A program made the translations under genes and the position numbers. DNA of 10,298 nt from an uncultured Clostridia bacterium (GTDB lineage Bacteria; Bacillota; Clostridia; Christensenellales; Borkfalkiaceae): the NCBI GenBank assembly GCA_947589585.1, contig CANQCA010000051.1, positions 1-10,298 on the forward strand. The letters run 5' to 3'. The notes below the pieces were generated by a model that worked only from the letters and a program-made list of their open reading frames with translations, ran no database searches and was not told the DNA's origin. Positions 5,442 to 10,298 of this stretch are shown here, in pieces (position 1 is the first letter of the stretch; the number at the start of each line of letters is the position of its first letter).

Positions 5442-6725
5442 TTATTTGCCGACGCAGAATTTGGAGAAGATCTCGTCGATGATGCGCTCGGAGGAGGTCT
5501 CGCCCGAAAATTCGCCGAGGGCCGTGTATGCCTCCTTCATGTCCTCGGCGTAGAGCTCGGGGGGAAGGCCGCCGCGGACAGCCAAGAGCGCATTTTCCGC
5601 CGCCTTCAAGGCGCGCTCCGCCGCCCGATAGTGCCGCTCCTCCATGAGAAAGGCTTCGCCCGTCTCCCGCCCGTAGCCGCGTTCGAACATGAGCTCCTTG
5701 AGCGCATCGACGCCCTCGCCCGTGACGGCGGAGACGAGGAGATCGCACTCCGCCTTTCGACCGAGATCGCACTTTGCGCCCACCGTGATGACGGGGACGT
5801 TTTGGGGGAAGGCTGCGGGGGCGTCGCCATCTTTCAGATATAAAATAAGGTCGGCCGCCGCGATCGCACGCTCTGCACGGCGGATCCCCTCCCGTTCCAC
5901 CATTTCATCGCTTTCATGAATGCCCGCCGTATCCGTGAGGCGGAAGAGAACGCCGCCGATCTCCAAGGTCCCCTCCACCGTATCGCGGGTGGTGCCGGGG
6001 ATATCCGAGACGATCGCCCGATCGTAGCCGAGGAGGGCATTGAAGAGGGTGCTCTTGCCCGCATTCGGCTTGCCGCAGATGGCGACATTTACGCCGTTTT
6101 TGATCTTTCTGCCCGCGCTGTATTGTGCGCAGAGAGCGGAAAGCGAAGATGCAACCTCGGACATGGTATGCCCGATTTGCGTGCGAGAGTCTGCATTGAG
6201 GTCCTCTTCGGGGAAGTCGACGTCCGCCTCGACGCTCGCAAGTGCAGTCGTTATCATCGCCTGCAGGCGCTTCCCCTCGCACGTCAGCTTTTCGCCATAG
6301 AGAAGGAAGCCCGCGCGGATCTCCGCCTCGGAGGAGGCATTGATCATATCCGCCATGCCCTCGGCCGCGGAGAGCGAGAGCTTGCCGTTCAAAAAGGCGC
6401 GCTTGGTAAATTCCCCCCGCTCCGCGAGGCGGGCGCCGAGCTCCAGGGTGCGCCGAAGGATACCGCGGGCGATCTCCTGCCCGCCGTGGCAGTGGAATTC
6501 CACCGAGTCCTCGCCCGTAAACGATTTGGGCGCCCGAAAGTAGACGCACATGCCGAAGTCGCAAAAGCTTCCCGCGTCGATCTTGCCCGCATACATCATG
6601 TTGGGGACGAATTCCCCTTTGCGGGAAAACATCTTCCTCGCGATATCCAAAGAGCCTTCGCCGCTCATGCGGATGACGGCGATGCCGCCCCGCCCTTCCG
6701 CCGTGGAAATTGCAGAAATTACCAT
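5442..6725 (-). CDS. mnmE: tRNA uridine-5-carboxymethylaminomethyl modification GTPase MnmE
   Basis: 427 residues. With MnmG, MnmE modifies uridine 34 of certain tRNAs. The N-terminal folate-binding domain starts VISAISTAEGRGGIAVIRMSG. The G domain shows GKPNAGKST (P-loop), IPGTTRDT (G2) and DTAG (G3). G4 reads AKCD in place of the usual NKxD. The C-terminus ends KFCVGK, the classical motif whose cysteine matters for activity. I choose ATG 6725: it aligns with family starts, and the ATG at 6752 overlaps the promoter -10 box (TATAATG), so it would not be on the transcript. The ribosome binding site is weak (AGG). In many Firmicutes mnmE sits with mnmG and rsmG near the origin; here it stands alone between a recombinase and a divergent nitroreductase. 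Confidence 0.97.
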   Translation of the reverse strand: MVISAISTAEGRGGIAVIRMSGEGSLDIARKMFSRKGEFVPNMMYAGKIDAGSFCDFGMCVYFRAPKSFTGEDSVEFHCHGGQEIARGILRRTLELGARLAERGEFTKRAFLNGKLSLSAAEGMADMINASSEAEIRAGFLLYGEKLTCEGKRLQAMITTALASVEADVDFPEEDLNADSRTQIGHTMSEVASSLSALCAQYSAGRKIKNGVNVAICGKPNAGKSTLFNALLGYDRAIVSDIPGTTRDTVEGTLEIGGVLFRLTDTAGIHESDEMVEREGIRRAERAIAAADLILYLKDGDAPAAFPQNVPVITVGAKCDLGRKAECDLLVSAVTGEGVDALKELMFERGYGRETGEAFLMEERHYRAAERALKAAENALLAVRGGLPPELYAEDMKEAYTALGEFSGETSSERIIDEIFSKFCVGK

Positions 6726-6750
6726 ATCCGACCTGAGATTTTTTTCTTTC

Positions 6751-6779
6751 ATTATAGCGTTTTGCGCCCTCTTTGTAAA
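6751..6779 (-). promoter_or_regulatory. mnmE promoter
   Basis: On the minus strand TTTACA (6779-6774) and TATAAT (6756-6751) are 17 bp apart. Transcription should begin near 6744, downstream of the ATG at 6752, which fixes the start codon at 6725. Confidence 0.8.
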
Positions 6780-6803
6780 CAAAAATCGATGTGAATTTCC
6801 TGC

Positions 6804-6832
6804 TTGCTTTTGCGTGCGGGATGTGGTATAAT
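6804..6832 (+). promoter_or_regulatory. Nitroreductase promoter with extended -10
   Basis: TTGCTT (6804-6809), a 17-bp spacer and TATAAT (6827-6832) preceded by TGG, an extended -10. It is divergent from the mnmE promoter, with 24 bp between the two -35 boxes. Confidence 0.85.
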
Positions 6833-6853
6833 CATCTCAAGAGGAGAAAAGTT

Positions 6854-7393
6854 ATGGATCTCGATTCGTTTGAAGAATTGGTACTCAAGCGGCAGAGCTG
6901 CCGCGAATTTTCGGATATGCCCGTTGACGATGCGCTCGTCGAGCGCATCTGCCGCATTGCCCTTCTCGCCCCCTCCGCATGCAATGCCCAGCCTTGGAAG
7001 CTGTACTTCGCTGTCGGGGATAAATGCAGGGAGATCGCGAAGGGCGTACAGGACCTCGGCATGAACAAGTTCGCTTCCGAAGCCGCCGCCCTTATCGCCG
7101 TCGTCGAGGGAAAGAGCAACCTCACGGCCAAGGTGGGTGCACGTATCAAGGATAACGAATTCACCCGCCACGACCTCGGGATGCTGACTGCACACCTCGT
7201 GCTCGCCGCCCAGAGCGCCGGGCTCGGTTCCTGTATTCTCGGTTGGCGGAATGAGGAAAAACTGCGTGCCTCGTTCGGCCTCGAAAAGGATGCGAAGATC
7301 GCCGTCGTCGTGGCGCTCGGCTATCCCAAAGAGGGTTACCCCATCCGTGAGAAGAAGAGAAAGCCGCTCGAAGAGACGCTGAAAAAGGTTTGA
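6854..7393 (+). CDS. Nitroreductase-family FMN oxidoreductase
   Basis: 179 residues, a compact member of the NAD(P)H-dependent flavin nitroreductase family. The N-terminal RQSCREFSDMPV is the usual RxSxRxF FMN-phosphate box, followed by APSACNAQPWKLYF, the second conserved FMN contact region. The later stretch HLVLAAQSAGLGSCILGW is the third family block, and VVVALGYPKEGYP the C-terminal one. Members reduce nitro compounds, quinones or flavins; the physiological substrate cannot be read from the sequence. ATG 6854 follows a strong AAGAGGAGA at 6839-6847 and lies 22 bp after the promoter. No terminator separates it from the next gene 58 bp downstream, so the two are probably one transcript. 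Confidence 0.92.
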   Translation: MDLDSFEELVLKRQSCREFSDMPVDDALVERICRIALLAPSACNAQPWKLYFAVGDKCREIAKGVQDLGMNKFASEAAALIAVVEGKSNLTAKVGARIKDNEFTRHDLGMLTAHLVLAAQSAGLGSCILGWRNEEKLRASFGLEKDAKIAVVVALGYPKEGYPIREKKRKPLEETLKKV

Positions 7394-7451
7394 AGCTCTT
7401 CCCTGCAAGAAAGAATTTGCATACGATCATTGAGTTTTCGGAGGGTTTACT

Positions 7452-7793
7452 ATGTTTTGTCCCAAATGCGGAAAAAGTATCGACGACGACAGTATCTACT
7501 GTTCACATTGCGGTTCGGCCGTCGGCAGGCCGCAGGCGCCCGCTTCGATGGAGCGCCGCGAGACCAACGTCTATGCCATCCTCGGGCTGGTGTTCTCCCT
7601 CATCGGCGTGATGGTCCCCATCGTCACCATCGTTTTATCCATCCTGGGCTATGCCTTCTCGGTCGCAGGGCTGCATGTGGCGAAAAGGCTCGGCGGTGAG
7701 GGGCGCGGCCTTGCGATCGCGGGGATTGCCGTCTCTGTCGTCGAGATCATTATTTTGATCGCAGTCATCATCCTTCTCGCACTCCTTTCGTGA
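7452..7793 (+). CDS. Zinc-ribbon membrane protein with DUF4190-like domain
   Basis: 113 residues. The N-terminus is a zinc ribbon, CPKCG and CSHCG (Cys3, Cys6, Cys17, Cys20), followed by a short linker and two hydrophobic hairpin segments at about 39-70 and 84-112 with the Gly-rich cytosolic turn AKRLGGEGRGLAIAGI between them, typical of DUF4190 proteins. The function of the family is unknown. The start is set by CGGAGGG at 7439-7445. It is probably co-transcribed with the nitroreductase and ends just before a strong terminator. Confidence 0.88.
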   Translation: MFCPKCGKSIDDDSIYCSHCGSAVGRPQAPASMERRETNVYAILGLVFSLIGVMVPIVTIVLSILGYAFSVAGLHVAKRLGGEGRGLAIAGIAVSVVEIIILIAVIILLALLS

Positions 7794-7798
7794 TCATG

Positions 7799-7830
7799 AA
7801 AGCCCCTGCATGCAAGTGCAGGGGCTTTTT
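7799..7830 (+). terminator. Intrinsic terminator
   Basis: AAAGCCCCTGCA (7799-7810) pairs perfectly with TGCAGGGGCTTT (7817-7828) over TGCAAG, followed by T residues. It ends the nitroreductase/zinc-ribbon transcript. The A-rich left side could also stop the convergent esterase. Confidence 0.9.
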
Positions 7831-7860
7831 GACTGTGTTTGGGAAAGGACGAAAATGCCC

Positions 7861-7904
7861 CCACCCGTCGCAGAGCGACACCCTCCCCCTTGAAAAGGGT
7901 AGGG
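7861..7904 (+). repeat. Interspersed double-hairpin repeat, copy D
   Basis: GTCGC (7867-7871) pairs with GCGAC (7875-7879), followed by a CCCT...AGGG hairpin (7881-7904). It lies in the convergent gap between the terminator and the esterase stop, the same kind of place as the other copies. Confidence 0.6.
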
Positions 7905-7916
7905 CTAGGCTACGCG

Positions 7917-8657
7917 TCAACGGGTCAGAGAGAAGCAGTCGAGGGCGGCAAGAAGGCGGCACTTCCATGCCCCTTCGTTGTGCACAGCCCCCTTCGCGAG
8001 GCGGAAGGTGAACATTGCCCCGCTTTCGAAGAGGGCGCTTGCCGCGAGCTGCAAGCTCTCCTTCACTTCGGCGTGGTTGGTGAGTTCCTTCTCACCGTAA
8101 TCAAAATAAATTTCGCTGTCGGAGCGGACGGTTTTCAAAAGCCTTGCCATCTCCCCCCTGTTCACCCAAAGACTGGGCGAAAAGGCGAGACCCGCCGAGA
8201 AGATATCGGGGAAAGTCGCCAAGCCGTACAGCGTCATGAGCCCGCCCAGAGAGCTGCCCGCGAGCATAGTATGGGCGCGGTCGCTCTGCGTGGGGTATTT
8301 TTCGTCGATGAAGGGCTTGAAGGTCCCCGTGAGCCATTCGAGGTGTTTTCTGCCGTAGCCCGTGGAACTTCCAAACGGGGACTCGAAGGCAAAGGGCGAA
8401 TATTCGCTGAGGCGGTTCTCCTTATCCGCCTCGACGGATGCGACGATGACGCGCGCCCCCCGCTTTTCGAGATACTCATGGAAGTGCATTGCCTCGCCGT
8501 AGGGGGCAGTCTCGTCGAAGAAGGCCGTCTGCCCGTCGAAGAGATAGATGACGGGAAAGCGTTCCCCCTTCTTGGCATTATCGGGAACATAGACGTATGC
8601 CGTGCGTTCCTCCTCGCCCGCGGGGGCGGGAAGGGTGAGCTTCAATGTGTCGATCAT
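7917..8657 (-). CDS. Alpha/beta-hydrolase esterase (enterochelin esterase/esterase D-like)
   Basis: 246 residues, probably cytoplasmic since no signal peptide is seen. The core strand FPVIYLFDGQTAFF carries the family's oxyanion-side motif. The nucleophile is in the elbow GSSLGG (Ser136), the acid is probably in YFDYGEKE (Asp187) and the histidine in AVHNEGAW (His226). SEYSPFAFESPFGSSTGYG is the loop typical of putative esterases related to Fes/IroE. These hydrolyse ester bonds of siderophores, acylglutathione or feruloyl sugars; the substrate is not evident here. ATG 8657 follows AAGGAGG at ideal spacing. A longer start at 8726 would lie upstream of the promoter and is rejected. Confidence 0.88.
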   Translation of the reverse strand: MIDTLKLTLPAPAGEEERTAYVYVPDNAKKGERFPVIYLFDGQTAFFDETAPYGEAMHFHEYLEKRGARVIVASVEADKENRLSEYSPFAFESPFGSSTGYGRKHLEWLTGTFKPFIDEKYPTQSDRAHTMLAGSSLGGLMTLYGLATFPDIFSAGLAFSPSLWVNRGEMARLLKTVRSDSEIYFDYGEKELTNHAEVKESLQLAASALFESGAMFTFRLAKGAVHNEGAWKCRLLAALDCFSLTR

Positions 8658-8676
8658 AATTTCCTCCTTGAAAGGT

Positions 8677-8705
8677 ATTATAACGGAAGTTACTTTTCCT
8701 GTCAA
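8677..8705 (-). promoter_or_regulatory. Esterase promoter, full consensus
   Basis: On the minus strand TTGACA (8705-8700), 17 bp, TATAAT (8682-8677). Both hexamers match the sigma-A consensus exactly. The predicted start is near 8670, giving a short leader that contains the AAGGAGG site. Confidence 0.9.
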
Positions 8706-8725
8706 GAAGCTTTTTTTTCTTGACA
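8700..8725. promoter_or_regulatory. Inverted repeat spanning two divergent -35 boxes
   Basis: TGTCAAGAA (8700-8708) and TTCTTGACA (8717-8725) are perfect 9-bp inverted arms around GCTTTTTT. Each arm contains the -35 of one promoter, extended by the same GAA. It may be a by-product of two consensus -35 boxes or a shared operator. Confidence 0.5.
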
Positions 8726-8749
8726 ATGTGAATTTAATTGTTCTATAAT
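8720..8749 (+). promoter_or_regulatory. GNAT gene promoter, full consensus
   Basis: TTGACA (8720-8725), an 18-bp spacer and TATAAT (8744-8749), all exact consensus hexamers. The ATG of the gene begins seven bases after the -10 box, about where transcription should start. Confidence 0.9.
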
Positions 8750-8755
8750 AGAACT

Positions 8756-9871
8756 ATGGTAGAAATTCAGGAAGTTCAAACGAAGAAACAGCAGCGCGAA
8801 TTTGTGCAGTTCCCCCTAAAGCTCTACAAAAACGAGCCCAACTTCGTCCCCCCGCTCTATGGAGATGAGATGAAGGTATTCAAGCCCGATTATCATTACT
8901 ACGACCAAGCCGAAGCGAAATATTTCCTCGCCTGCCGGGATGGCAAGGTCGTCGGGCGCATATCGGGCATTCTGCAACGCACCGCCAACGAGAAGTGGGG
9001 GCAAAAGCGTGTGCGCTTCACCCGGTTCGACAGCATCGACGATGAAGAAGTCGCCGCCGCCCTCTTCGGCGCGGTGGAGGCTTGGGCGAAAGAAAAGGGC
9101 ATGGAGGAGGTCGTCGGTCCCCTCGGTTTTTCCGACCTCGAGCGGGAAGGGCTTCTTATCGAGGGGTTCGATGAGATGTCCACCTTCGAGGAACAATACA
9201 ACTTCCCCTACTATCAAAAGCTCATCGAAAATTTGGGCTACGAAAAAGACGTGGACTGGCTCGAACACAAGCTCTCCCTTCTGCCCGAGGACGAGCGGCT
9301 GGACCGCATCTCCAAGCGAATCCTGGAGCGGTACAACCTGCACATAAGCAAGGCGAAGAACACCAACGACTTTTTGAAAAAGTACGCGGATAAGTTCTTC
9401 GACGTGCTCGACCTTTCGTACAAGGATATCTATGGGACCGTCCCCTTCACCGATAAGATGAAAAAGGAGCTGATAAAAAGCTTCCGCCAGATCATCGATA
9501 TGCGGTTCGTCAGGGTGGTGCTCGATGAAAACGACAACCCCGTCTGCCTCGGGCTCGTCTTCCCCTCCATCGGGAAGGCGGTGCAAAAGTCGGGCGGAAG
9601 GCTCACTATCCCCACCCTTCTGCGCATTTTGAAGGCGGTGAAAAAGCCGAAGGTGGTCGATCTCGCCCTCATCGGCGTCGTTCCGGAATACACCAACAAG
9701 GGCATCGGCTCGGTGCTCGTCAACGAGCTTCTGCACATGATGCGCGATAACGGCGTCGAATACTGCGAGACCAACCTCAACCTCGAGGAGAACCACGCCA
9801 TCCTCAACCAGTGGAAGATGTTCCGCTCTGTCCAGCACAAACGCCGACGTGCCTTTGTGAAGAAGATTTGA
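8756..9871 (+). CDS. GNAT-family N-acetyltransferase, about 370 residues
   Basis: 371 residues. The N-terminal half (VQFPLKLYKNEPNFVPPLYGDE, RVRFTRFDSIDD, GPLGFSDLEREGLLIEGFDE) belongs to a family I recall as common in Clostridia but without an assigned substrate. The C-terminal part has the GNAT acetyl-CoA signature, LALIGVVPEYTNKGIGSVLVNELL, with NKGIG as the pyrophosphate loop, then CETNLNLEENHAILNQWKMF as motif B. ATG 8756 is chosen since it fits family starts and the only upstream in-frame alternative, TTG 8738, lies inside the promoter. With the -10 box ending at 8749 there is no room for a Shine-Dalgarno site, so the mRNA should be leaderless. A terminator follows 15 bp after the stop. 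Confidence 0.9.
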   Translation: MVEIQEVQTKKQQREFVQFPLKLYKNEPNFVPPLYGDEMKVFKPDYHYYDQAEAKYFLACRDGKVVGRISGILQRTANEKWGQKRVRFTRFDSIDDEEVAAALFGAVEAWAKEKGMEEVVGPLGFSDLEREGLLIEGFDEMSTFEEQYNFPYYQKLIENLGYEKDVDWLEHKLSLLPEDERLDRISKRILERYNLHISKAKNTNDFLKKYADKFFDVLDLSYKDIYGTVPFTDKMKKELIKSFRQIIDMRFVRVVLDENDNPVCLGLVFPSIGKAVQKSGGRLTIPTLLRILKAVKKPKVVDLALIGVVPEYTNKGIGSVLVNELLHMMRDNGVEYCETNLNLEENHAILNQWKMFRSVQHKRRRAFVKKI

Positions 9872-9885
9872 GATCGTTTGAAGAG

Positions 9886-9914
9886 AAAACAGCCCGCATA
9901 CGCGAGCTGTTTTT
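9886..9914 (+). terminator. Intrinsic terminator after the GNAT gene
   Basis: AAAACAGC (9886-9893) pairs with GCTGTTTT (9906-9913), with an inner CGC/GCG pairing, ending in a T-run. It separates the GNAT gene from the promoter that starts the next unit. Confidence 0.85.
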
Positions 9915-9925
9915 AATGCGATTTC

Positions 9926-9954
9926 TTGACAAGAAGACTGTCTTGTGCTACACT
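9926..9954 (+). promoter_or_regulatory. Promoter of the structured leader
   Basis: TTGACA (9926-9931), a 17-bp spacer and TACACT (9949-9954) preceded by TGC (extended -10). Transcription is expected at about 9960-9962, exactly where the first strand of the leader's closing stem begins. Confidence 0.85.
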
Positions 9955-9960
9955 GAATCT

Positions 9961-10166
9961 GCCAACCAGCCTTGATAAGCCTTCCCGAGCCCTAAGTGGA
10001 GTATAGGGGGTTTTTCCGCTTAAATGATTAACTTATAGTTGGAGTAATGGCAATATCGCAAATTCTACCAACTATGGGTTAAGGTAATCCGTACTCCATA
10101 ATGGCTGTTTGGCGACAGAAGAGTTTGCGTTTTGTATGCGTCGACTTTGGTTGGCGCATTTTTTCA
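9961..10166 (+). ncRNA. Structured leader RNA, candidate riboswitch or attenuator of unknown class
   Basis: The gene-free stretch 9872-10177 is mostly this RNA. The closing stem pairs GCCAACCAGCC (9961-9971) with GGCTGTTTGGC (10103-10113), with one mismatch. Inside, TAAGTGGA (9993-10000) pairs with TCCGCTTA (10015-10022). A long arm pairs GATTA (10026-10030) with TAATC (10085-10089) and ATAGTTGG (10035-10042) with CCAACTAT (10068-10075). TGGAGTA occurs at 9997-10003 and 10040-10046, and both can pair with TACTCCA (10092-10098), hinting at alternative folds or a pseudoknot. An intrinsic terminator follows, then directly the ribosome binding site. I do not see the hallmark boxes of T-box, TPP, FMN, SAM, cobalamin, lysine or c-di-GMP leaders. 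A free-standing RNA such as 6S or the raiA motif is the main alternative. Confidence 0.65.
10136..10164 (+). terminator. Leader terminator directly before the next gene
   Basis: ATGCGTCGAC (10136-10145) pairs along all ten positions (two G-U) with GTTGGCGCAT (10150-10159) over TTTG, followed by a six-T run. It ends two bases before the AGGAG of the next gene, the placement expected of a regulated terminator. Confidence 0.85.
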
Positions 10167-10177
10167 GGAGAAAATTT

Positions 10178-10298
10178 ATGGATACACAATCGGATAAAGA
10201 GTTAAGGGAACGCCTGGCGGAAGTTTTCCGCGCGATCGAGGTGAATTCGATCATGAACGCCTACACCATCGAAAACGTGGCGTTCGGCGATTTGAAAG
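10178..10298 (+). CDS. Unidentified protein, N-terminal fragment cut by window end
   Basis: Only 40 residues are present, starting MDTQSDKELRERLAEVFRAI and continuing with a second predicted helix or strand (NAYTIENVAFGDLK). ATG 10178 has AGGAG at 10166-10170 with normal spacing. The first part is charged and helical with no signal peptide. I recognise no domain. Its importance is that it lies immediately downstream of the structured leader and its terminator, so it is the likely regulated gene, and its identity would suggest the ligand or signal. Confidence 0.75.
   Translation, partial: MDTQSDKELRERLAEVFRAIEVNSIMNAYTIENVAFGDLK

Noticed and set aside
6725..6782. Longer mnmE starts at 6752 or 6782
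   Set aside because: The ATG at 6752 overlaps the -10 box and the TTG at 6782 lies upstream of the promoter, so neither would be on the transcript from that promoter.
5916..6794. 292-codon open frame on the plus strand
   Set aside because: It is antisense to mnmE, whose GTPase motifs are complete.
8657..8726. Longer N-terminus of the esterase
   Set aside because: It would be encoded across the gene's own -35 and -10 boxes; ATG 8657 has the ideal ribosome binding site.
8816..9838. 340-codon open frame on the minus strand
   Set aside because: It lies fully antisense to the GNAT gene, which has family motifs and a consensus promoter; the antisense protein has no recognisable domain and arises from biased codon use.
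9961..10166. T-box, lysine, cobalamin or SAM leader
   Set aside because: I could not find the T-box AGGGTGG-N-ACCGCG box or the conserved core strings I know for these classes. A covariance search would be decisive.
10072..10254. 60-codon minus-strand frame across the structured leader
   Set aside because: It runs antisense through the terminator and ribosome binding site of the downstream gene and has no start signal or domain.

Overview
The window looks like chromosomal DNA of an uncultured gut-type member of the Clostridia. The grounds are GC-rich low-GC-Gram-positive style genes, strong AGGAGG ribosome binding sites, near-consensus sigma-A promoters (TTGACA/TATAAT), SipW-type signal peptidases and GTGACA/CTCC hairpin repeats of a kind common in such genomes. 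I infer the class from style and gene families; I cannot name the species.

Left part (1-348): no gene. It is a dense run of perfect short hairpins flanked by two copies of GGTGCACCAAAGAAAG, each leading into an intrinsic terminator, followed by an interspersed double-hairpin repeat.

349-5100, all on the minus strand (read right to left): a XerC/D-like tyrosine recombinase, a SipW-like signal peptidase (sip2), two TasA-like proteins with SipW-type signal peptides (tasA-like 1 and 2), a second SipW-like signal peptidase (sip1), a third putative SipW substrate, and a small SipW-type protein fused to a LysM domain. This reads as a surface-fibre export operon: fibre subunits, their dedicated processing peptidases, and a possible peptidoglycan anchor. 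Three of these genes (recombinase, sip2, tasA-like 2) are split by a frameshift, all in the same direction, while the rest of the window is intact. This is either local decay or sequence error.

5101-5441: a bidirectional terminator plus interspersed and tandem repeats. 5442-6725 (minus): mnmE, the tRNA-modification GTPase, with its own promoter, divergent from a nitroreductase (6854-7393) that is followed by a zinc-ribbon/DUF4190 membrane protein (7452-7793) and a strong terminator. An alpha/beta-hydrolase esterase (7917-8657, minus) and a GNAT acetyltransferase (8756-9871, plus) diverge from two back-to-back consensus promoters; the GNAT mRNA appears leaderless.

9872-10298: after a terminator, a strong promoter drives a leader of about 215 nt that folds into a closed multi-helix structure, ends in an intrinsic terminator and runs directly into the ribosome binding site of a new gene cut by the window end. 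Its 5' strand can pair with either the closing stem or the terminator arm, the architecture of a transcriptional riboswitch or attenuator. I could not match it to a class I know, and it is the most promising candidate here for something undescribed.
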